From: Saprospiraceae bacterium | GTDB taxonomy: Bacteria; Bacteroidota; Bacteroidia; Chitinophagales; Saprospiraceae | Length of the DNA stretch: 64,000 nt | Reading direction: 5' to 3' | Assembly (NCBI GenBank): GCA_016713025.1 | Contig: JADJPZ010000004.1 | Span: forward strand, 1,054,001-1,118,000 | Shown here: positions 28,360 to 37,892 of the stretch, one piece after another | Layout of the letters: every line of letters begins with the position of its first letter | How positions within the stretch are numbered: the stretch's first letter is position 1 | The notes under the pieces: generated by a model | Database searches by the model: none | Told to the model about the DNA's origin: nothing | What the model saw: only the letters and a program-made list of their open reading frames with translations | Made by a program: the position numbers and the translations under genes

Positions 28360-30069
28360 ATGGACGTTAAAATGTGGACCTACATCATTGTAGGATTGAG
28401 TTTTGCACTATATATCGGTATTGCTATCTGGTCAAGAGCCGGATCAACCAAAGAATTTTACGTAGCTGGTGGAGGAGTATCCCCATTGGCCAATGGTATG
28501 GCTACAGCTGCCGACTGGATGTCTGCTGCATCATTTATCTCTATGGCAGGTCTTATTTCCTTTATGGGATATGATGGTGCTGTATATCTCATGGGTTGGA
28601 CTGGTGGATATGTATTATTGGCACTGCTTCTAGCACCTTATCTTAGGAAATTTGGTAAATTTACAGTTCCAGACTTTATTGGGGATAGATATTATTCCAA
28701 TACAGCTCGTACAGTCGCTGTAATCTGTGCCTTGATCGTTTCATTTACCTATGTCGCTGGCCAGATGCGTGGAGTAGGTGTAGTCTTTTCAAGATTTCTT
28801 GAAGTCAGTATAGAGATGGGTGTAGTGATAGGTATGATCATCGTATTGTTTTATGCAGTATTGGGTGGCATGAAAGGGATCACTTATACTCAAGTAGCAC
28901 AGTATTGTGTCTTGATATTTGCATATATGGTACCTGCTATCTTTATATCCTTAGCATTGACTGGCAACGCTATCCCACAATTGGGTTTTGGTGCTCAGCT
29001 TGCTGATGGCTCAGGCTATTTATTGGATAAATTGGATGGGCTCAATCAGGAATTGGGATTCGCTGCATATACCGATGGCACTAAATCAGTAATGGATGTA
29101 TTTGCCATAACCTTTGCTTTGATGGTGGGAACAGCGGGACTTCCGCATGTCATCGTAAGATTTTTTACAGTACCTAAAGTGAAAGATGCCCGCCAATCTG
29201 CAGGATATGCATTATTATTCATCGCTATACTTTATACTACAGCGCCTGCTGTTGCAGCTTTCGCCAGAACCAATATGATCAACACCGTTAGTAATAAAGA
29301 ATACAGTGCTATGCCAGAATGGTTTAAAAAATGGGAAACAACCAAACTTATCAAATTTGAAGATAAAAATGGTGACGGCAAAATCCAATATGTCAAGGAT
29401 AAGGAAAAGAATGAGCTCACTGTAGATAATGATATCATGGTACTGGCCAATCCTGAAATCGCGGGACTTCCCAACTGGGTGATCGCACTGGTGGCAGCAG
29501 GTGGTTTAGCAGCTGCACTTTCTACAGCAGCAGGTTTATTGTTGGTTATATCTACTTCTATTTCTCATGATTTATTGAAAAAACAATTGAATCCAAATAT
29601 CTCAGAAAAAAATGAGTTGCTTGCGGCGAGATTGTCAGCAGCAGCAGCTGTAATTGTAGCGGGATATTTTGGTATCAATCCTCCGGGATTTGTGGCAGCG
29701 GTTGTTGCCTTAGCTTTTGGGCTCGCAGCCGCATCCTTCTTCCCGGCCATCATCATGGGTATTTTCTATAAGCGTATGAACATGCAAGGTGCAGTCGCTG
29801 GTATGATTGTCGGTATCACTCTAATGATTTTTTACATGCTGAAATTCAAATTCGGAATGTTTGATGGTGGTAAAGATGCAGTAGATGGATTGAAGAGTGC
29901 ATGGTGGTTTGGTATATCTCCTGAAGGATTTGGGACTGTAGCCATGCTGGCCAACTTCATAGTATCAATCGCAGTCAGTGCTATGACTCCAGCTCCTCCA
30001 GCCCAAGTACAACAAATAGTTGAAGATATCAGGATACCTAGAGGTGCAGGTTCGGCTCATGCGCATTAA
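28360..30069 (+). CDS. SSS-family Na+/acetate-type symporter (ActP-like)
   Basis: 569 residues, about 13 membrane helices. The SSS signatures EFYVAGGGVSPLANGMATAA, then DWMSAASFISMAGL and the later GLAAALSTAAGLLLVISTSI, then SHDLLKK match the SLC5/SSS family and especially VC_2705-type permeases. A loop between helices (about 325-365) contains DKNGDGKI, an EF-hand-like acidic loop. Context (acetyl-CoA synthetase, CrbS-like kinase, DUF294 protein) points to acetate or another short-chain carboxylate as substrate. Confidence 0.9.
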   Translation: MDVKMWTYIIVGLSFALYIGIAIWSRAGSTKEFYVAGGGVSPLANGMATAADWMSAASFISMAGLISFMGYDGAVYLMGWTGGYVLLALLLAPYLRKFGKFTVPDFIGDRYYSNTARTVAVICALIVSFTYVAGQMRGVGVVFSRFLEVSIEMGVVIGMIIVLFYAVLGGMKGITYTQVAQYCVLIFAYMVPAIFISLALTGNAIPQLGFGAQLADGSGYLLDKLDGLNQELGFAAYTDGTKSVMDVFAITFALMVGTAGLPHVIVRFFTVPKVKDARQSAGYALLFIAILYTTAPAVAAFARTNMINTVSNKEYSAMPEWFKKWETTKLIKFEDKNGDGKIQYVKDKEKNELTVDNDIMVLANPEIAGLPNWVIALVAAGGLAAALSTAAGLLLVISTSISHDLLKKQLNPNISEKNELLAARLSAAAAVIVAGYFGINPPGFVAAVVALAFGLAAASFFPAIIMGIFYKRMNMQGAVAGMIVGITLMIFYMLKFKFGMFDGGKDAVDGLKSAWWFGISPEGFGTVAMLANFIVSIAVSAMTPAPPAQVQQIVEDIRIPRGAGSAHAH

Positions 30070-30138
30070 GATTTGTTAATTTTCATATTCGGCCGGGGCT
30101 AGTTTACATTTATATTGTTTTGATTGTTTTTTTCCCAA

Positions 30139-30300
30139 AGTGCTCTGTCAAGATAAATAGTTAAATTACAATGTGAGCTATTTATTTTTAAGATCAAGGC
30201 AAAAATCGCAGGCATAGCAGTAGCTATGACGAGAATTTTTAACGCAGAGATTAGGAAAAAGAGCCACATTTCATTAAGTAATTTATCTAGTCAGAGCACT
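30139..30300. repeat. MITE-like element with imperfect terminal inverted repeats
   Basis: 162 bp. The left end AGTGCTCTGTCAAGATAAAT and the reverse complement of the right end AGTGCTCTGACTAGATAAAT agree closely, and similarity extends to about 40 bp per arm. The centre is a second dyad, CATAGCAGTAGCTATG (30213-30228), within AAAAATCGC...GAATTTTT. Similar non-coding units are common in Bacteroidota genomes. It encodes nothing. Confidence 0.65.
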
Positions 30301-30335
30301 ATAATAGTTCCGGTTGCTTTTTTCAAAACTCAAAT

Positions 30336-30371
30336 ATAGTCGTCAGATCATTTTTCTGGCGACTATTTTTT
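30336..30371 (+). terminator. rho-independent terminator
   Basis: ATAGTCGTCAGA / TCTGGCGACTAT (12 bp with one G-T pair), 7-nt loop, then TTTTT. It lies 266 bp after the symporter stop and probably ends the uptake operon. Confidence 0.85.
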
Positions 30372-30523
30372 ATTCAAATAAATTTTATATTTTTGCATGT
30401 TAGTATTTCGATAAGCAATGAATTTATTCCTTTAACCCGAAATATGCGTGAGAACTTTTATCATTATAAAAAAGAATACACTCTCACAATTCAACAAATT
30501 TATCAAATCAACAATTTTTAAAA

Positions 30524-30733
30524 ATGAACACAACTCTTTCAAATATTTTTGTCATCGTATATGCAGCATTGACCCTTTTTGTTCGCATCTTGCTAGAGCC
30601 ACAGTTGCAAGGCCAATTTCTTATCTCGATAGGAATGGGTGCCTTTGCTTTATTGTTTTTATGGGCACTCATCCGAAGTGGCTTTTTGAGACCTACGATT
30701 TTGGGATTGGATAAGTATGGGCCAAAAAAGTGA
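30524..30733 (+). CDS. small membrane protein, function unknown
   Basis: 69 residues with two hydrophobic helices (SNIFVIVYAALTLFVRILL and LISIGMGAFALLFLWALIRS) and a basic C-terminal tail (KYGPKK). It begins a second cluster downstream of the terminator, ahead of the coiled-coil gene and the kinase. Real coding is suggested by clean composition and position; no family is recognised. Confidence 0.55.
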   Translation: MNTTLSNIFVIVYAALTLFVRILLEPQLQGQFLISIGMGAFALLFLWALIRSGFLRPTILGLDKYGPKK

Positions 30734-30770
30734 TGGAGCAGGTATTTAATAATTAGGTAAACTAAGTCAT

Positions 30771-32123
30771 GTGTCAAAATTAAAAGATACTCACGGTATT
30801 ACTGACCTTTTTCGAGAAATACTGAATTTATCAGATTCTCAAATAAATGTAATAAACAATCTTGAATATGATACATATAAAGCGCACTTCTGGAGCAATA
30901 GAAGTGAACAGGCATTAAAATTTGGGTTTTTAAGAAGTCTTTTTAGCTTGTTAGATATTAAGCAAATCACTGCACTTAAATCATACAAAAATGATATAAT
31001 CTACCAAAAAAAATTGAACAAAGATAAAGATCTCAAAAACTTAATAGAAAGAGAAAGCAATAGATTAAAGGATTTAAATCTTACTGAAGAACAACTCTTT
31101 AAATATTCGTTGGCTAAAATGAACTTGCCCAAATTAGCAAAAGAAAAAATGATGGAAAGGGCTAAAAACGGAATCAATAAAATATCATACAGCAGTGACC
31201 GTAATGAATTAGAAAAAGAACTTATCCTGCCCATATTCACTCATGAACAAATTACTATCTATTCAAAAATAGTCAAAAAAGAAAAGCTGCTTGAATTAGA
31301 ATGGCATTACAAATTTACAAAAGATCGTTTTGAGAATGATTATGATGTTAGAATCGCTGACCATATAGTTCCATTGATTTATGAAATAGAAGATCAAGAT
31401 AATGTTTATGATGATTACGATAACATTAAGTCAGAATTTGAGCAAGAAGAAGAAAAAATGGAAAAATATAGAAAGATACTCAATCCTGACCAATTTCATA
31501 ATTATCTAAAAAAATATAACCAACGTATAACGCAAATAAAACAAAATCTAAATGAGATAAATCAAAACCACTTTAAACAATTGGAAAGTTCAAAAGCAAC
31601 TTTTAATTACTATGTAAAAAATGTGTTGCCCGAAAAAGTAAAAGCAAGGAAACTACTTGAGAAAGAATTGACACCAAATGAAAAGTCAATCATTGATAAA
31701 CTTAGAATCTTGTATCTTCAAAAGTTAGAAGTCAACAAAGCTAATGCTTTAAAACAACATCAAAAATATCATCAGGACCATGTACCAAATGAATGGAAAG
31801 ATTATTTGATACATCACAATTTTAATATACTAAAACCCAATGGTTATCTTTTGAGTAAAAATGAGCTGGCTTTGGATTTATTGTCTGAAGAAATAATAAA
31901 AAAAATAAAAACATTTCAATCCAATCTTACAGCTATAAATAAAGAGTTTAAAGAATTTCAGATAAACCTTTATGAAAGTACAGGTGGTAATTATGGTGGT
32001 AATATTATAAAAATACAACCTTCACTTGAACAAACCAAGTTAGAATATCTTTCATTTTTACTTTTAGAACCCAACCTTGAATCAATATTGAGTAAACTAT
32101 CTTCATTTAACACAATCACTTGA
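30771..32123 (+). CDS. uncharacterised coiled-coil protein
   Basis: 450 residues if it starts at the GTG at 30771 (MSKLKDTHGITDLFREILNL); no closer ATG gives a better start. It is Lys/Asn/Glu-rich, with long helical segments (NIKSEFEQEEEKMEKYRKIL, then QRITQIKQNLNEINQN). No signal peptide, membrane segment or known domain is seen. The DNA is visibly more AT-rich than the flanking symporter and kinase genes, and a MITE-like element lies 470 bp upstream, so it may be a later insertion into the acetate island. Confidence 0.6.
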   Translation: MSKLKDTHGITDLFREILNLSDSQINVINNLEYDTYKAHFWSNRSEQALKFGFLRSLFSLLDIKQITALKSYKNDIIYQKKLNKDKDLKNLIERESNRLKDLNLTEEQLFKYSLAKMNLPKLAKEKMMERAKNGINKISYSSDRNELEKELILPIFTHEQITIYSKIVKKEKLLELEWHYKFTKDRFENDYDVRIADHIVPLIYEIEDQDNVYDDYDNIKSEFEQEEEKMEKYRKILNPDQFHNYLKKYNQRITQIKQNLNEINQNHFKQLESSKATFNYYVKNVLPEKVKARKLLEKELTPNEKSIIDKLRILYLQKLEVNKANALKQHQKYHQDHVPNEWKDYLIHHNFNILKPNGYLLSKNELALDLLSEEIIKKIKTFQSNLTAINKEFKEFQINLYESTGGNYGGNIIKIQPSLEQTKLEYLSFLLLEPNLESILSKLSSFNTIT

Positions 32124-32138
32124 TTAACACCAACCACC

Positions 32139-32330
32139 ATGCTCCAAAAAAGAAGGGAATCCAGATGGGCTATATTCATCATCGGTATTGTACTTATCAA
32201 TTTCCCGATACTCTCTGTGTTTAATAAAAGTGAGTTTATCTTTGGCGTCCCGTTGACATATTTTTATTTATTTTCACTTTGGTTGATTATGATTATCTTT
32301 ACTTACATGATGACCATAAAACAAAAATAA
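32139..32330 (+). CDS. small two-helix membrane protein preceding the SLC5-kinase
   Basis: 63 residues: a basic start, then two hydrophobic helices (WAIFIIGIVLINFPILSVF and PLTYFYLFSLWLIMIIFTYM). The kinase starts one base after its stop codon, so it is probably a small partner subunit of the symporter-like sensor, analogous to the DUF4212 subunit of the true symporter. That role is inference. Confidence 0.7.
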   Translation: MLQKRRESRWAIFIIGIVLINFPILSVFNKSEFIFGVPLTYFYLFSLWLIMIIFTYMMTIKQK

Positions 32331-32331
32331 A

Positions 32332-35037
32332 ATGGGTGCAGGATGGGTGATATTGTTTTCGTTACTATATTTGGTGCTATTGTTTTTGATAGCACTCTTT
32401 GGTCATCGGTTGGCCAAAGCTGGAAAAAGTATTGTCAATAATCCTTATGTATACGCATTGTCTCTGACAGTGTACTGTACGGTATGGACATTTTATGGCA
32501 GTGTTGGCAGAGCTACTCAGACGGGTTTGGGCTTTGCAGCTGTGTATTTAGGTCCCGCATTGCTGGCACCTGTATGGTACATGGTGATGAGAAAAATCAT
32601 CTTGATATCCAAACAGCTTAGGATAACATCTATAGCTGACTTTATATCATCCCGATATGGTAAAAGTACATTTTTAGGCATGTTGACCACGGTGATATTG
32701 ATTTTTGGCATCATACCTTATATCAGTATCCAACTCAAAGCGATAGGTATCAGTTTTGATCTCATCACGCAATCCGATATCAAAGATTCGTTTTGGGACT
32801 CATCTGCATTCTACAGAGATAAAGTCAACTATTTTACTATCTTGTTAGCTGTATTTACGATACTTTTTGGTACTCGAAGCCTTGATCCCAACGAAAGACA
32901 TGAAGGTCTCATAGCTGCTATCGCTTTTGAATCGATCATAAAGTTAATTGCATTTCTGGCAGCTGGTATTTTTGTTGTATATTTTGTTTTTGATGGTATG
33001 TCAGATATTTTCACAAAAGCATCTGCCGATGACAACACGGCTAAACTACTGACTTTAAATACGTCTGAGACTGCAAAAACAAATTGGTTTTGGGTGCTGA
33101 TTTTGTCCGCTGTTTCAGTGATGTTTCTACCTAGACAATTTCACGTATCGGTTGTTGAAAATACCAATATTTCTTATGTCAGACAAGCTTCGTGGCTTTT
33201 TCCTTTATATCTTTTCTTGATTTGTATTTTTGTTTTGCCTATTGCTATTGGTGGTTTGTTGGTTTTGCCAGAGTCATCAGATCCTGATATGTTTGTCTTA
33301 AGTCTGCCTATGCATTTTGGGCAAGGATGGTTAGCACTTTTAGTCTATATTGGTGGGTTTTCAGCAGCTGCCAGTATGGTTGTCGTATCCGTCATCTCTC
33401 TGAGTATCATGGTATCCAATAATCTTTTGATGCCGTTACTTCTAAAAACCAGAACTGCCTCAGTAGATGGTTTTGCATTATTGTCTGTACGCTTGCTATA
33501 TATCAGGCGAGTTGTAATTGTGGTTATTATGTTTCTGGCATTTGGTTTTTACAAATCAGTAAGTAGTAGCTTTCCATTGGTGTCTATCGGATTGATTTCT
33601 TTTGCAGCTATATTACAATTGGCCCCAGCTATTATAGGGGGACTTTTTTGGTCCAGAGCCAATGAAAAAGGTGCTACCGCAGGTCTTATGGCTGGTTTTT
33701 TTATATGGTTTATTTGTCTACCACTTCCTACCTTGGCGGAAGCGGGAATTTTAAACCAATCATTGATCTCAGAAGGATACTTCGGAATAGCTTCATTCAA
33801 ACCATACGCACTTTTTGGCTTGGAAAATGTTGATTCTATATCCAATGCTTGTATATGGAGTATGATTTTCAATATTGGGATATTTGTTGTCATTTCTTTA
33901 ATGACCACTCAGGAAGTCGTCGAATTAGCTCAAGCAGATATGTATGTCAATATAGAAAAGTATTCTACATTACCAGATATAGAAGTCCTTAAAAAAGAAG
34001 CATCTGTCCAGAAACTAAAGCAGCTTTTGGTGAGGTATTTAGGGGCTAATAAAGCAAGGGCTCATCTACAAAATTTTCAGGGAAAGTTATCATCATCACA
34101 AGATGATCAGGCCAGCCAGGAATTCATCCAATATATCGAAAAAATATTGACAGGAGCATTTGGAGCTGCTTCTGCTAAGTTATTGCTAAGTGCAGATATC
34201 CGTCAGCAAAATATTTCCTTAACACAACTAAATGAAATCATCAATCAGACCAAAGAAATTCTTGAATATAGTCATGCATTGGAAGAAAAAACGGAAGAAC
34301 TAACTCAAACGACCAATGAACTGGCAGCTTTAAATAGCCGATTGAAGGAGTTAGATGTCATGAAAGCTGAATTTATTTCTACAGTCACACACGAACTTAG
34401 AACGCCTGTCACAACGATCCGTTCTTTTTCCCAAATTTTACAAACTAAGGAAAATATTGACCCTAGGCAAAAGTCTGAGTTTTTGTCTATCATCCTTAAA
34501 GAATGTGACCGTATTGCCAGACTGATTAATCAGGTACTCGAAGTGGAAAAATTAGAGTCAGTCAGTGTTTCTGATGAAGGCAATGCCAATTTTCATACCA
34601 TCGCAACTTTAGCAATAAAAAGGTTACAACCCATCGCAGATGAAAAAGGTGCTTCTTTGATTTACGAAAATATACATCAAGAGATTGATATTCCTTTGAG
34701 TGAAGATATACTCTTACAGGTATTACTTAATCTGCTCTCCAATGCTATAAAATTTTGTGCTCCAGAAAGTGGGATCGTAAAATTATCAGTCCAATGTTTT
34801 GGTGAACACCACCAAAACATCATCAGTGTTTACAATAATGGACAGCATATTCCTGATGGATTCAAAAATAGAATTTTCGAAAAATTCACCCAAGTAAAAG
34901 ATGGTAATCTGGCAAAACCTGATGGAAGCGGACTAGGTTTATACATCACTAAAAAATTTATCGAGCAAGGTGGTGGAAAGATAAATTTCATTTCAAATGA
35001 TCAGCATGGTACCACTTTTACTATACAGTTCGAATAA
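32332..35037 (+). CDS. CrbS-like hybrid: SLC5/SSS transporter domain fused to sensor histidine kinase
   Basis: 901 residues. Residues 1-530 are an SSS-type membrane domain (about 13 helices). Residues 555-625 match a STAC-like linker (LVRYLGANKARAHLQNFQ, then ILTGAFGAASAKLLLSADI), followed by a coiled coil (630-672). HisKA has the phospho-acceptor His687 in VTHELRTPVTT. HATPase_c has N-box LLNLLSNAIKF and G-boxes DGSGLGLYITKKF. In Vibrio and Pseudomonas, kinases of this build (CrbS, CbrA) control acs or carbon use. With acs about 660 bp downstream, acetate sensing is likely here. Confidence 0.9.
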   Translation: MGAGWVILFSLLYLVLLFLIALFGHRLAKAGKSIVNNPYVYALSLTVYCTVWTFYGSVGRATQTGLGFAAVYLGPALLAPVWYMVMRKIILISKQLRITSIADFISSRYGKSTFLGMLTTVILIFGIIPYISIQLKAIGISFDLITQSDIKDSFWDSSAFYRDKVNYFTILLAVFTILFGTRSLDPNERHEGLIAAIAFESIIKLIAFLAAGIFVVYFVFDGMSDIFTKASADDNTAKLLTLNTSETAKTNWFWVLILSAVSVMFLPRQFHVSVVENTNISYVRQASWLFPLYLFLICIFVLPIAIGGLLVLPESSDPDMFVLSLPMHFGQGWLALLVYIGGFSAAASMVVVSVISLSIMVSNNLLMPLLLKTRTASVDGFALLSVRLLYIRRVVIVVIMFLAFGFYKSVSSSFPLVSIGLISFAAILQLAPAIIGGLFWSRANEKGATAGLMAGFFIWFICLPLPTLAEAGILNQSLISEGYFGIASFKPYALFGLENVDSISNACIWSMIFNIGIFVVISLMTTQEVVELAQADMYVNIEKYSTLPDIEVLKKEASVQKLKQLLVRYLGANKARAHLQNFQGKLSSSQDDQASQEFIQYIEKILTGAFGAASAKLLLSADIRQQNISLTQLNEIINQTKEILEYSHALEEKTEELTQTTNELAALNSRLKELDVMKAEFISTVTHELRTPVTTIRSFSQILQTKENIDPRQKSEFLSIILKECDRIARLINQVLEVEKLESVSVSDEGNANFHTIATLAIKRLQPIADEKGASLIYENIHQEIDIPLSEDILLQVLLNLLSNAIKFCAPESGIVKLSVQCFGEHHQNIISVYNNGQHIPDGFKNRIFEKFTQVKDGNLAKPDGSGLGLYITKKFIEQGGGKINFISNDQHGTTFTIQFE

Positions 35038-35113
35038 TAACTGTGTTTGCACTTTTATGTTTCGAATAATTAAGTAATTTTACTCCGTATTAAAAGCATA
35101 AAACATTGTAGCC

Positions 35114-35482
35114 ATGTCCCTTAAAAAAGTATTAATTGTAGATGATGAACCCAACATCGTATTGGCACTGAGGGTGCTTTTGGAAGGTCAGGGTTATGAT
35201 ATTGAATATTGTTTTGATGGAACATCTGCTATAGAAACACTTGAAGGCTTTATTCCAGATTTGGTTCTTCTAGATGTGATGATGCCGGGTGTTGATGGTT
35301 TTACTGTGGCCAAATTCATTCGCAATAATGTTGAATTAATACATACCAACATTATATTTCTTACGGCAAAGGGTACTAAGGATGATAAAATGGAAGGCTA
35401 TAAGTCTGGAGCCGAATACTATATAGTCAAACCATTTGATAATGATAATATTTTGGAGAAAGTGAAGGAATTGCTGTCTTAG
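35114..35482 (+). CDS. single-domain response regulator (CheY-like)
   Basis: 122 residues, only a receiver domain: acidic pair in LIVDDEP (Asp10, Asp11), phospho-acceptor Asp54 in LVLLDVMMPG, Thr84 in IFLTAKG, Lys106 in IVKPFD. All conserved positions are present. It starts 76 bp after the kinase and is its probable partner. Unlike CrbR it has no DNA-binding output domain, so signalling to transcription needs another protein. Confidence 0.92.
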   Translation: MSLKKVLIVDDEPNIVLALRVLLEGQGYDIEYCFDGTSAIETLEGFIPDLVLLDVMMPGVDGFTVAKFIRNNVELIHTNIIFLTAKGTKDDKMEGYKSGAEYYIVKPFDNDNILEKVKELLS

Positions 35483-35667
35483 ATTTGTTTTTTGTAGATC
35501 CAAAAAGGTCTTATAACAAATGCCGCGTTACTTTAATTAGATTAAAAAGAGAAATAATTCCCCCATTTAAAAAATTACAAATGAATCAGTCCGGGACATT
35601 TCGATTACCAATATTTATATTTTTAAAAAAAAGTAGACTTTATTATATCTATTAATCTATATATTTA

Positions 35668-35675
35668 TATATTTG
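35668..35675 (+). promoter_or_regulatory. candidate -7 promoter element of acs
   Basis: TATATTTG followed by CA, 24 bp before the acs ATG and preceded by TCTATATATTTATA. It resembles the element before the porin gene at 26556. The leader would be very short (about 15-20 nt). Confidence 0.4.
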
Positions 35676-35698
35676 CAGAATCATTAAATAATTAAGCC

Positions 35699-37600
35699 AT
35701 GACATTACAAATAAAAAGTGTAGAGCAATATCAAGAAGCGTACAAAAAGAGTGTTGAGAATCCTGAAGGCTTCTGGGCAGAACAAGCCGAAACATTTACC
35801 TGGTTTGAAAAGTGGCATACGGTGCTTCACCACGACTTTGTAACTCCTGATGTAAGATGGTTTGAAGGAGGTAAACTCAATATCACGGTCAACTGTCTCG
35901 ACAGACATATCGAAACCAAAGGTGACCAGACTGCCATCATCTGGGAAGCCAATGAAGCATTTGAACCATCAAAAAGATACACATATAAACAGCTGTTGGC
36001 AGAAGTAAATAAATGTGCTAATACGCTAAAAGCTCAGGGAGTCAGGAAAGGAGACAGGATATGTTTTTATATGCCTATGATTCCTGAAGTGGCCATTGCC
36101 ATGTTGGCTTGTGCACGTATCGGAGCTATACATTCAGTTGTATTTGCAGGATTTTCTGCCAATGCATTGGCGGACAGAATCAAGGATGCTGAGTGTAAAA
36201 TGGTCATTTGCTCCGATTATAATAGACGTGGGCCTAAAAATATTCCTGTAAAAGATGTTGTGGATGAAGCGATCACTATGGGTTGTGATTCTGTAGAAAA
36301 AGTATTAGTCTATAAAACGACTGGCGGAAAAGTCAATTGGAATAATGACATCGATTTGTGGTGGCATGAAACGGTAGATCATATGAGCGATATATGCGAA
36401 CCAGAAGTGATGGATGCTGAGGATATGTTATTCATCCTATATACATCCGGCTCTACAGGCAAACCCAAAGGTGTCGTACATACTTGTGGAGGATACATGG
36501 TGTACACTTGCTATTCCTTCAAAAATGTATTTCAGTATCAGGAAGGCGACATATATTGGTGTACAGCAGATGTAGGCTGGATTACCGGTCATTCCTATAT
36601 CCTTTATGGACCTTTGTTAGCAGGAGCTACTACCATTATGTTTGAAGGTGTACCTGGACACCCCGATGCAGGTAGATTCTGGCATGTTTGTGAAAAACAC
36701 AGAGTGAATCAATTTTATACAGCTCCTACTGCGATCAGAGCATTGATGGCGGCAGGATGGCATGAACCAGAAAAATATGACTTGAGTTATCTTAAAGTCA
36801 TAGGTTCAGTTGGTGAACCTATCAATGAAGAAGCCTGGCATTGGTACGATGAAAAAGTAGGTCGTGGTCATGCTCCAATTGTAGATACCTGGTGGCAGAC
36901 TGAGACGGGCGGTATTCTGATTACACCACTACCAGGCATAACAGATGCTAAGCCTTGTTTTGCGTCCTACCCTTTACCCGGTGTACAACCTGTATTACTG
37001 GATGCCAATGGAGTAGAGTTGGAAGGCAACAACGTGGAAGGTTTGTTGTGTATTAAGTTTCCATGGCCATCCATTTTGAGAACCACTTATGGAGATCATG
37101 AAAGATGCAGGACGAACTACTTTGCAGCTTTTAAAGATTATTATTTCACCGGCGACGGTGCCAAACGGGATGAAGATGGCAGATATAGGATCATCGGAAG
37201 GGTTGATGATGTGATCAATGTATCCGGTCACAGAATAGGAACTGCTGAGGTAGAAGATGCCATTGATCAGCATTCAGGTGTGGTGGAATCAGCAGTAGTT
37301 GGATACCCGCATGACATCAAGGGTCAAGGTATCTATGCATATGTCAAGCCTCATCATGAGGTAGTAGATGCTGAGCATTTCAGAAAAGAAATTCTTGCCG
37401 TCGTGACCAAACATATAGGACCGATCGCAAAACCAGACAAAATTCAAATAGTCACTCAATTACCAAAGACGAGATCCGGAAAGATCATGAGGCGCATACT
37501 AAGAAAAATAGCAGAAGGCCAAACCGATCAATTGGGTGACACATCCACTTTACTCAATCCTGAATGTGTAGAAGAGTTGAAAGCCGGTGCTTTAGAATAA
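35699..37600 (+). CDS. acs: acetyl-CoA synthetase (AMP-forming)
   Basis: 633 residues, standard length. It converts acetate, ATP and CoA to acetyl-CoA. Motifs: N-terminal FWAEQAETFTWFEKW, P-loop-like YTSGSTGKPKGVVHT, the acetate-pocket region VDTWWQTETGGILITPLPG (with the Trp that keeps the pocket small), YFTGDGAKRDEDGRY, and the acetylatable lysine motif PKTRSGKIMRRILRKI. It follows the CrbS-like kinase and regulator genes, matching a sensing-activation module. Confidence 0.95.
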   Translation: MTLQIKSVEQYQEAYKKSVENPEGFWAEQAETFTWFEKWHTVLHHDFVTPDVRWFEGGKLNITVNCLDRHIETKGDQTAIIWEANEAFEPSKRYTYKQLLAEVNKCANTLKAQGVRKGDRICFYMPMIPEVAIAMLACARIGAIHSVVFAGFSANALADRIKDAECKMVICSDYNRRGPKNIPVKDVVDEAITMGCDSVEKVLVYKTTGGKVNWNNDIDLWWHETVDHMSDICEPEVMDAEDMLFILYTSGSTGKPKGVVHTCGGYMVYTCYSFKNVFQYQEGDIYWCTADVGWITGHSYILYGPLLAGATTIMFEGVPGHPDAGRFWHVCEKHRVNQFYTAPTAIRALMAAGWHEPEKYDLSYLKVIGSVGEPINEEAWHWYDEKVGRGHAPIVDTWWQTETGGILITPLPGITDAKPCFASYPLPGVQPVLLDANGVELEGNNVEGLLCIKFPWPSILRTTYGDHERCRTNYFAAFKDYYFTGDGAKRDEDGRYRIIGRVDDVINVSGHRIGTAEVEDAIDQHSGVVESAVVGYPHDIKGQGIYAYVKPHHEVVDAEHFRKEILAVVTKHIGPIAKPDKIQIVTQLPKTRSGKIMRRILRKIAEGQTDQLGDTSTLLNPECVEELKAGALE

Positions 37601-37892
37601 AACAGCCTTTCTGCTGAGATGGAATAAAGGCAGCTGATTTGTGGTGATCGAGTGATGTGGAATAAGATCGGCATTTTTCAAAGTTAAGTTTTTCGTATCG
37701 TTCAGCATTATAATTAAAGTAAATTTGTTTGCTCAAATTTAGAATTTTAATTGACACATTTTCAATGAATTAAAATCAAAATATTATTGCCAATCAAATT
37801 TATTTTAACTATAAGTGGTTCGCTTGTATCATATTTGGATTTTTCAAATCATTCAATATTCTTCATTCCTAATTCCTAATTTATTTTTAAAC

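Noticed and set aside
30771..32123. Coiled-coil protein as a phage or defence component
   Set aside because: Only composition and helices are visible; there is no motif or neighbour that supports it.
37815..37892. Longer N-terminus for the propionyl-CoA-synthetase-like enzyme
   Set aside because: The added residues are hydrophobic and not found in the family; the ATG at 37893 starts the conserved region.
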